Source: an uncultured Alphaproteobacteria bacterium
GTDB lineage: Bacteria > Pseudomonadota > Alphaproteobacteria > RF32 > CAG-239
Assembly: GCA_944390455.1 (NCBI GenBank)
Contig: CALXPU010000010.1
Coordinates: 1 to 56,734 of the forward strand
Reading direction: 5' to 3'
Length of the DNA: 56,734 nucleotides
In this document: positions 50,982-56,734 of the stretch, one piece after another
How positions within the stretch are numbered: the first letter of the stretch is position 1
Layout: each line of letters opens with the position of its first letter
Notes under the pieces: generated by a model
Databases searched by the model: none
What the model saw: only the letters and a program-made list of their open reading frames with translations
What the model was told of the DNA's origin: nothing
Made by a program: the position numbers and the translations under genes

Positions 50982-53108
50982 ATGTTAAGACAGTATGAAT
51001 TAGTAGATATAGTAAAGTCGTATGATCCAAATGCAGATGAAGATGCTTTGAACAGAGCATACGTTTTTGCAATGAAAAAACATGGTGCGCAATTACGAAC
51101 ATCAGGAGATCCGTATTACTCACACCCTATAGAAGTTGCCGGAATATTAACAAAATTCCGCTTGGATTGTAATTCCATTATAGCAGGTTTATTGCACGAT
51201 ACTGTTGAAGATACAGATACAACGGTAGAAGAAATCAAAGAATTGTTTGGACCACAAGTGGCAGCTATCGTTGATGGTGTGACAAAGCTGGCTATTATTG
51301 AGCAAAAGTCAGGATCCAGCAAACAAGCTGAAAATTTCCGCAAATTACTATTGGCAATGTCAGAAGACATCAGAGTCTTGCTGATTAAATTGGCAGACCG
51401 TCTTCACAATATTAGAACATTGCATTTCTGCCCAGAGGAAAAGAGAAAAAGAATAGCAAAAGAAACTCTGGATATATATGCTCCGTTGGCAGAGCGTATC
51501 GGCATGCAAGAGATAAAAACAGAGTTAGAAGAAATAGCTTTTGCCGAATTACATAAAGAAGCGCATGATTCTATCGTGGCGCGCTTGAACTTTTTGCGTG
51601 AACAAGGAAGCAATCTTGTTCCAAAGATTATTAGCCAATTAGAAAAAGATATGGAAGAAAATGGGGTAAAAGCAACCGTTACCGGAAGAGAAAAATCTCC
51701 ATATTCTATCTGGCGTAAGATGCAGTTGAAAAATGCTTCGTTTGAACAATTATCAGATATTATGGCTTTTCGTATATGCGTAGATGATATAGCATCATGT
51801 TACCAAGCCTTAGGTATTATCCATAGCAAATATCATATGGTACCACGCCGATTTAAGGACTATATATCAACGCCAAAACCGAATGGTTATCAGTCAATAC
51901 ACACAGGTGTCATCGGACCGGAAAATACCAGAATTGAAATACAGATTCGCACTAATGCTATGCACGAAATAAATGAAAAAGGAGTTGCTGCGCATTGGGC
52001 ATATAAACAAGGTCAAAAGGTAGAAGGAAAAAGTTTCCGTTGGTTGCGAGAGTTATTGGAGATTTTGGAACAAGCACAAAATCCGGATGAATTCCTCGAA
52101 AATACCAAATTGGAAATGTATAATGACCAAGTATTTTGCTTTACCCCTAAAGGGGATTTAATCGGGTTGCCTTATGGTTCAACACCGGTGGATTTTGCAT
52201 ATGCGGTTCACTCAAGTGTTGGCGATAGATGTGTTGGCGCTAAAATTAATGGTGAAATTAAACCTTTAAGAAGTGTGTTACAGAATGGTGACCAAGTAGA
52301 AGTATTAACATCAAAAGCACAACACCCATCCACAGAATGGGAACGCTTTGTCGTTACCGGAAAAGCAAAAGCGGCGATTCGTAGATATGTTCGCGCATGC
52401 AAACGCGAACAATTTTTATCTCTGGGTAAAGACATTCTGGAGAAATTGTTCAAGCAGGAAAATCTGGAATTTAATGAAAAAGCGATTTACGCGACCTTGT
52501 CGCATTTTGAATGCGAAAGTATGGACGATTTGTATGCAAAGGTTGGCGAAGGGCTGGTAACCGGATGGGATGTATTAAGAACGGTATATCCTGCATATAA
52601 ACAATCCAAAATTACGCAAGTTGTAAATTCAATTAAGCTTTCCAAAGCTAAAAAGAAGAAGAATAACGCTTTAAAAATAGAAGGACTGATTACAGGTATG
52701 GCGGTACACTTTGCAGGTTGTTGCCATCCAATTCCTGGAGATAGAATTGTCGGTATTGTAACAACGGGTAAAGGTGTGGCAGTGCACTCATTATCCTGCA
52801 AAGCTCTTGAAAAATATGCGGATGAGCCAGAAAGATGGTTGGATATTTCTTGGGGTGAAGATGCTGAAACTGAAAATCACACAGCGCGTATTAAAGTGAT
52901 GATAAGCAACGAGCCGGGAACATTGGGAGAATTGTCCAACTTGATAGCAAGACAAAATGCAAACATTGCTAACTTGAATATCGTATACAGAACGATTAGT
53001 TATTTTGAAATACTAATTGATGTGGATGTTAAAAATACAGATCATTTAAACGATATTATTGCGGCACTAAAAGCATCAAAAGTTGTTAGCTTTGTTTCAC
53101 GTGTATAA
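50982..53108 (+). CDS. rsh: Bifunctional (p)ppGpp synthetase/hydrolase Rsh
   Basis: Makes and degrades the stringent-response alarmone. The HD hydrolase domain has His48 and HDTVEDTD (72-79). The synthetase domain has RRFKDYI (about 286-292, the RXKD form of bifunctional enzymes) and PKPNGYQSIHT. TGS (about 385-445), a Cys-rich segment (AGCCHPIPGD, about 576) and an ACT domain complete the 708 residues. AGAGGT precedes the ATG. Its stop is embedded in the AAGGAGG ribosome site of the next gene, so translation is linked. Confidence 0.96.
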   Translation: MLRQYELVDIVKSYDPNADEDALNRAYVFAMKKHGAQLRTSGDPYYSHPIEVAGILTKFRLDCNSIIAGLLHDTVEDTDTTVEEIKELFGPQVAAIVDGVTKLAIIEQKSGSSKQAENFRKLLLAMSEDIRVLLIKLADRLHNIRTLHFCPEEKRKRIAKETLDIYAPLAERIGMQEIKTELEEIAFAELHKEAHDSIVARLNFLREQGSNLVPKIISQLEKDMEENGVKATVTGREKSPYSIWRKMQLKNASFEQLSDIMAFRICVDDIASCYQALGIIHSKYHMVPRRFKDYISTPKPNGYQSIHTGVIGPENTRIEIQIRTNAMHEINEKGVAAHWAYKQGQKVEGKSFRWLRELLEILEQAQNPDEFLENTKLEMYNDQVFCFTPKGDLIGLPYGSTPVDFAYAVHSSVGDRCVGAKINGEIKPLRSVLQNGDQVEVLTSKAQHPSTEWERFVVTGKAKAAIRRYVRACKREQFLSLGKDILEKLFKQENLEFNEKAIYATLSHFECESMDDLYAKVGEGLVTGWDVLRTVYPAYKQSKITQVVNSIKLSKAKKKKNNALKIEGLITGMAVHFAGCCHPIPGDRIVGIVTTGKGVAVHSLSCKALEKYADEPERWLDISWGEDAETENHTARIKVMISNEPGTLGELSNLIARQNANIANLNIVYRTISYFEILIDVDVKNTDHLNDIIAALKASKVVSFVSRV

Positions 53109-53117
53109 GGAGGTACA

Positions 53118-53629
53118 ATGTCCCGAACCAAGAAAGAGGGACTTGGACTACAAAAAATATATATAAAAATAATACAAAAACTGACTTCAATAAAAGGGTC
53201 CCCTGTGGCAGTAGCTAAAGGCTTTGCAACAGGGGGGGCATGTCTTTTACACCATTTGTCGGATTTCATTTGGTGCTATGTTTAGGTGTGAGTAAAATCA
53301 CAAAGCAAAACAATATAGCCAGTGCATTAGGAACACTAGCCGGCAATCCATGGACATTCCCTTTTATTTGGTATTTGGTCTTTCACACCGGAATTTTTAT
53401 TTTAGGCCAAGATGCTCCCGAACAAGAAGTGGATTTTAGACTTCTATTTAGGGAACTTTTCCATTGTGTGATAAATCTTGACTTTAGTCGGTTTTGGATA
53501 GATATTTGGCCTGTATTCTACCCAATGTTGATTGGCTGTATACCACTGTATGTGATAGTATGGCAAGTTATGTATCATATGATAAAACATGTACTTAAAG
53601 AAGAAGCGTGCGGAAAGGAAAAAGATAAG
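53118..53629 (+). pseudogene. DUF2062 membrane protein gene split by a 7-G tract
   Basis: The ATG at 53118 follows a perfect AAGGAGG. The first frame reads DUF2062 (SPVAVAKGFATGG) but then ends at a TAG at 53283-53285. The rest of the domain (MSFTPFVGFHLVL..., NPWTFPFIW) is in another frame from 53240. The break lies at seven G (53232-53238): eight G, or a -1 slip, restores FATGGGMSFTPFVGFH. It may be a sequencing error, a mutation, phase variation or programmed frameshifting. Restored, it has about three membrane helices and about 171 residues before acpS. No stop separates it from acpS. Confidence 0.8.
53232..53238 (+). repeat. Homopolymer G7 inside the DUF2062 gene
   Basis: Seven consecutive G flanked by A and C in AT-rich DNA. 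It coincides with the point where the DUF2062 frame is lost. Confidence 0.9.
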
Positions 53630-54034
53630 ATGATAATGGGGCTCGGTTGCGATATAGTGCAAGTATCTCGTTTTGCAAAAGGTGAAATGTTTCTGCTGAA
53701 GTTCATAAAGAAATATTTTACCCACAATGAAATAAAAGAGTTGGAGCAAAAGAATATATATCAAGATACAGAAAGTCTGACTTTAGCTGTTGCCACCAGA
53801 TTTTCTGCAAAAGAGGCTGTTTCAAAAGCATTAGGAAGTGGCTTTCGCGGTGGAATAACATTAAAAGATGTTGAGATTGTGCACGATTCTCTGGGATGTC
53901 CGCAAGTAAATTTATATGGAAAAGCACTGGCGCGTGCATATTATGTTTCTAAAAATCAAAATATGAAAGTTCACTTGACGATTTCCAACGAACGAGAGTA
54001 TGTTAATGCGGTTGCTGTGTTAGAAAGCCTATAA
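53630..54034 (+). CDS. acpS: Holo-ACP synthase AcpS
   Basis: Transfers phosphopantetheine from CoA to acyl carrier protein. GLGCDIVQVSRF (about 4-15, Mg-binding Asp) and RFSAKEAVSKALG (about 62-74, catalytic Glu) are diagnostic; ISNEREYVNAVAVLE closes the fold. The 134 residues equal a complete AcpS. A ribosome site AAGGA precedes the ATG at 53630 (ATG at 53636 is possible). It is in frame with the DUF2062 3' part with no stop between, so a DUF2062-AcpS fusion is also conceivable. Confidence 0.92.
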   Translation: MIMGLGCDIVQVSRFAKGEMFLLKFIKKYFTHNEIKELEQKNIYQDTESLTLAVATRFSAKEAVSKALGSGFRGGITLKDVEIVHDSLGCPQVNLYGKALARAYYVSKNQNMKVHLTISNEREYVNAVAVLESL

Positions 54035-54061
54035 ATCCATGTAGAGATAACTGGAACACAA

Positions 54062-54089
54062 AAAAAATCGGGCAAATAACCCGATTTTA
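54062..54089. terminator. Bidirectional terminator
   Basis: AAAATCGGG (54064-54072) pairs with CCCGATTTT (54080-54088) around CAAATAA, between acpS and convergent rpmJ. Confidence 0.82.
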
Positions 54090-54112
54090 AATTTTTTTAT
54101 AAAACGTCCAAA

Positions 54113-54238
54113 TTAACCTTGACGAGCTTTATACTTAGGTTCTCTTTTGTTAATAACATAAAGACGACCTTTACGACGAACCAACTTACAACCTCTAACA
54201 CGGTCTTTCTTAGACTTCAAAGAGCTATATATTTTCAT
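54113..54238 (-). CDS. rpmJ: 50S ribosomal protein L36
   Basis: A 41-residue ribosomal protein missed by many gene callers because of its size. It reads [20 protein letters not shown], then [21 protein letters not shown]. Only one Cys is present, so this is the zinc-free form of L36, typical of many alphaproteobacteria. It is a single-gene unit with a terminator downstream. Confidence 0.95.
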   Translation of the reverse strand: MKIYSSLKSKKDRVRGCKLVRRKGRLYVINKREPKYKARQG

Positions 54239-54312
54239 TTTTCTTATTCCTTACACAAAAGTTTGAGCGAAACATACGATAAATGTTTTAATTTGTCAAA
54301 TAATTTTTTCAC

Positions 54313-54340
54313 TTGAATTAGATTTATTTGCCTCTATAAT
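54313..54340 (+). promoter_or_regulatory. Sigma-70 promoter of the gene at 54374
   Basis: TTGAAT (54313-54318), a 16-bp spacer and a perfect TATAAT (54335-54340), 33 bp upstream of the ATG. Confidence 0.7.
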
Positions 54341-54373
54341 AGCCAAAGTTAAGAAAACAGGCAAAGAGAGAAG

Positions 54374-54913
54374 ATGAAATTTACAACGATTATCTGTCTG
54401 GGAATGTGCATATTTTCATTTCCGGCATATTCATCAAGCTACTTAGAAGATGTTAGAAATCTGGGCTATGTATCCGGAGAAGGATTGGCCTGTGGTGCTT
54501 CACGCTATCCATCCTATGAGTTAATTGCACGTGCTTATTTGGTTAGTAAAGCCAGAAGTGATCAGGAACAAGCGGATGGTATGTATGAATATAACAAAGC
54601 CAAAGCAACCGCATATATGGAAAAAAGAGGAGATGGCTATTGGGGATGTGAAGAAGTTAATCGGAGATTCAACAATCAAAAGATTTTCCAGTCAACTTTG
54701 TATAAAAATGGAACCATAAAACTCCCAGATGGCAAAATTTTGAAACCTCGTCAAGAATATGATGTAAGATTGGTTTACAATCGGCAAGAAGATGAACGAG
54801 GTAAGTTAAACGCATTTTATGATAAAATAATGGCAAAAAAGCGTCAACGCGCTGCCAAGGAAGGAATATATCAAAAAATAAAACAAGAAGAAATAAAACT
54901 TCGTCAGTATTAA
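54374..54913 (+). CDS. Hypothetical exported protein, 179 aa
   Basis: Not recognised. A signal peptide (MKFTTIICLGMCIFSFPAYS, 1-20) suggests periplasmic export. Two Cys (ACGASR near 39, WGCEE near 94) could form a disulfide. The C-terminus is basic and helical (KKRQRAAKEGIYQKIKQEE). AGAGAG precedes the ATG and a strong promoter lies upstream. ettA follows 34 bp after its stop, with its own AAAGGA, so the two may be co-transcribed. Confidence 0.72.
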   Translation: MKFTTIICLGMCIFSFPAYSSSYLEDVRNLGYVSGEGLACGASRYPSYELIARAYLVSKARSDQEQADGMYEYNKAKATAYMEKRGDGYWGCEEVNRRFNNQKIFQSTLYKNGTIKLPDGKILKPRQEYDVRLVYNRQEDERGKLNAFYDKIMAKKRQRAAKEGIYQKIKQEEIKLRQY

Positions 54914-54947
54914 ACTCTATAATCTAAAAACGTAAAGGAAGAAACGA

Positions 54948-56627
54948 ATGGCCTCATATCAATACATTTATGTCATGCAAAATTTGAGCAAAGTATTTCC
55001 AGGTGGAAAAGAACTGTTCAAAAATATCAGCTTGTCATTTTTCCCCGGAGCAAAAATCGGCGTGCTGGGTGTAAATGGCGCCGGTAAATCAACATTATTA
55101 AAAATCATGGCCGGAGTTGATAAAGAATTCAATGGTGAAGCCTGGGCTGCCGAAGGTGTAAAAGTAGGTTATTTAGAGCAGGAACCGAAATTAGATCCGG
55201 CGAAAAACGTTATGGAAAACGTAATGGATGGTTTAGGAGAAACTGTTGCTTTATTAAAACGTTTTGAAGAAGTTTCAATGAAGTTTGCAGAACCTATGTC
55301 AGATGATGAGATGAATGCCTTGATAGAGGAGCAAGCCGCATTGCAAGAAAAAATTGATGCAGCAAACGGATGGGATATAGAAAGAACAGTGCAAATAGCG
55401 ATGGATGCTTTGCGTTGTCCTCCGGCAGATGCCGATGTAACAAAATTATCTGGTGGTGAAAAAAGACGTGTAGCGCTGTGTCGTTTATTGCTATCAAAGC
55501 CGGATATGCTATTGTTGGATGAACCGACAAACCATTTGGATGCAGAGTCTGTTGCATGGCTGGAACATCATTTACGAGATTACAAAGGAACCGTTGTGAT
55601 GGTAACACACGACAGATATTTCTTGGATAACGTAACCGGATGGATTTTGGAATTAGATAGGGGACAAGGTATTCCTTATGAAGGAAACTATACTTCTTGG
55701 TTAGAGCAAAAGCAAAAGCGTATAGAACAAGAGGCTCGTGAAGAAAGTGCTCGCCAAAAGACTTTAGCAAACGAATTGGAATGGATTCGTAAAAATCCAA
55801 AAGCAAGACAAGCGAAATCAAAAGCCCGTATTAATGCTTATGAAGAGTTATTGGCAGAAACTTCAAAAGAACAAATTACTCAGGCCTATATCAATATTCC
55901 GATGAGTGAAAGATTGGGTGATATGGTAATAGAAGCCAAAAACATTTCTAAAGCATATGGAGACAGAGTGCTTATAGATAATTTATCCTTTAAGATTCCG
56001 AAGGGTGCAATTGTTGGTATTATTGGTCCGAATGGTGCCGGTAAAACAACTTTGTTTAGAATGATAACCGGACAAGAAAAACCTGATTCTGGTGAAATCA
56101 TTATTGGTGAGACTGTAGATTTAGGCTATGTGGATCAAAGCCGTGATGAATTGGATGCCAACAAAACGATATGGGAAGAAATATCTGATGGATTAGATAT
56201 TATTGAACTCGGGAAAAAACAAATGCCATCAAGAGCATACGTTGGTCAATTTAATTTCAAAGGAACAGATCAACAAAAGAAAATAGGCCAATTATCTGGT
56301 GGTGAAAGAAACCGTGTACACTTGGCAAAAATGTTGAAAAAAGGCGCAAATGTAATTTTACTTGACGAGCCGACAAATGACTTGGATGTAGACACATTGC
56401 GTTCTCTTGAAGAAGGAATTATGAACTATCCGGGATGTGTTCTAGTAACCTCTCACGATAGATGGTTCTTAGACCGTTTGGCAACGCATATTTTGGCCTA
56501 TGAAGATGAAGGGCATGTAGAGTGGTTTGAAGGTAACTTTGAAGACTATGAAAAAGATAAGATTCGCCGCTTGGGTGAAGATGCATGCAATCCTCATCGT
56601 GTTAGATACAAAAAATTAGAACGCTAA
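54948..56627 (+). CDS. ettA: ABC-F translational throttle EttA
   Basis: A cytosolic ABC-F protein that binds the ribosomal E site and gates the first peptide bond according to ADP/ATP ratio. Two ATPase domains: [28 protein letters not shown]; then [28 protein letters not shown]. Each has a switch His (THDR, SHDR). The inter-domain linker and a length of 559 match EttA. A terminator follows. Confidence 0.96.
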   Translation: MASYQYIYVMQNLSKVFPGGKELFKNISLSFFPGAKIGVLGVNGAGKSTLLKIMAGVDKEFNGEAWAAEGVKVGYLEQEPKLDPAKNVMENVMDGLGETVALLKRFEEVSMKFAEPMSDDEMNALIEEQAALQEKIDAANGWDIERTVQIAMDALRCPPADADVTKLSGGEKRRVALCRLLLSKPDMLLLDEPTNHLDAESVAWLEHHLRDYKGTVVMVTHDRYFLDNVTGWILELDRGQGIPYEGNYTSWLEQKQKRIEQEAREESARQKTLANELEWIRKNPKARQAKSKARINAYEELLAETSKEQITQAYINIPMSERLGDMVIEAKNISKAYGDRVLIDNLSFKIPKGAIVGIIGPNGAGKTTLFRMITGQEKPDSGEIIIGETVDLGYVDQSRDELDANKTIWEEISDGLDIIELGKKQMPSRAYVGQFNFKGTDQQKKIGQLSGGERNRVHLAKMLKKGANVILLDEPTNDLDVDTLRSLEEGIMNYPGCVLVTSHDRWFLDRLATHILAYEDEGHVEWFEGNFEDYEKDKIRRLGEDACNPHRVRYKKLER

Positions 56628-56631
56628 AAAT

Positions 56632-56660
56632 AAAACCGGTAGAAATACCGGTTTTTATTT
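56632..56660 (+). terminator. ettA terminator
   Basis: AAAACCGGTA (56632-56641) pairs with TACCGGTTTT (56646-56655) around GAAA, followed by a T-rich run. Confidence 0.85.
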
Positions 56661-56680
56661 TATTAATGCTTTGTAGAAAA

Positions 56681-56698
56681 CCACCACTTTAGTGGTGG
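56681..56698. repeat. Perfect hairpin near the window end
   Basis: CCACCAC and GTGGTGG flank a TTTA loop, giving an 18-bp hairpin that is not followed by a T-run and is not a terminator. Such stems with a short TTTA loop resemble the ends of IS200/IS605 elements; the window stops 36 bp later, so I cannot confirm. Confidence 0.35.
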
Positions 56699-56734
56699 AT
56701 GAATAAAAAGTCGGCGATATAATAAAGATATGCA

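Noticed and set aside
54119..54316. Plus-strand frame of 65 codons
   Set aside because: Antisense to rpmJ; the L36 sequence on the minus strand is unmistakable.
55294..55821. Minus-strand frame of 175 codons
   Set aside because: Antisense to ettA, which has complete ABC-F motifs.

Overview
The window reads as chromosomal DNA of an AT-rich, Gram-negative alphaproteobacterium. The evidence is a GcrA-type cell-cycle regulator, a zinc-free RpmJ, a single bifunctional Rsh, a long-form HPF, and LPS transport and Kdo-pathway genes (lptB, an lptC-lptA gene, kdsD). My inference is an uncultured, host-associated lineage such as the AT-rich gut alphaproteobacteria. The sequence alone does not fix the genus. 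No rRNA operon, CRISPR array or complete insertion sequence is visible.

Layout. 1-6.6 kb is an accessory block on the minus strand: a P1B metal ATPase with a CsoR/RcnR-type repressor and an operator-like palindrome, then a heterodimeric ABC exporter co-transcribed with a CatB/Vat-like xenobiotic acetyltransferase. 6.6-11 kb carries small genes of phage or accessory type (a possible metal-binding protein, a HAD nucleotidase, DUF5131, an ASCH protein, a duplicated-domain lipoprotein). 11-19.3 kb is core and on the minus strand: tRNA-Asp, tilS, cpoB, pal, a shortened dcw cluster (mraZ-rsmH-ftsL-ftsI), and fabD-fabG. ftsK is on the plus strand (19.5-21.9 kb). An rsmB operon with a degenerate WecA/MraY-like membrane protein and a TPR protein follows on the minus strand (21.9-25.7 kb). 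A TolC-MacA-MacB efflux operon and an SF2 helicase with five C-terminal repeats fill 25.9-33.3 kb. 33.4-38 kb holds gltX, a ferredoxin, a TrmN6-like methyltransferase and two unknown genes. 38.4-46.5 kb is envelope and stress: kdsD-lptCA-lptB-hpf-ptsN and hflK-hflC-degP-holC. 46.6-56.7 kb holds mrp, a methyltransferase, gcrA, an unknown exported protein, rpoZ, rsh, a frameshifted DUF2062 gene joined to acpS, rpmJ, a second unknown exported protein, and ettA.

How the genes work together. Cell-wall and division genes (ftsI, ftsL, ftsK, mraZ, pal), fatty-acid synthesis (fabD, fabG, acpS), LPS transport (lptCA, lptB, kdsD) and membrane proteolysis (hflKC, degP) build and police the envelope. rsh, rpoZ, hpf and ettA adjust transcription and translation to nutrient state. 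GcrA links transcription to GANTC methylation, and GANTC sites lie inside two promoters read here (mraZ and the repeat helicase).

Most unusual observations: a seven-G tract that splits a DUF2062 gene, which one extra G or a -1 slip would repair, with no stop before acpS; an LptC-LptA single polypeptide; four TGG motifs in exact 10-bp phase over the mraZ promoter; a membrane protein with WecA/MraY sequence signatures but altered catalytic residues, paired with a TPR protein; and an SF2 helicase with five 89-90 residue repeats of unknown function.
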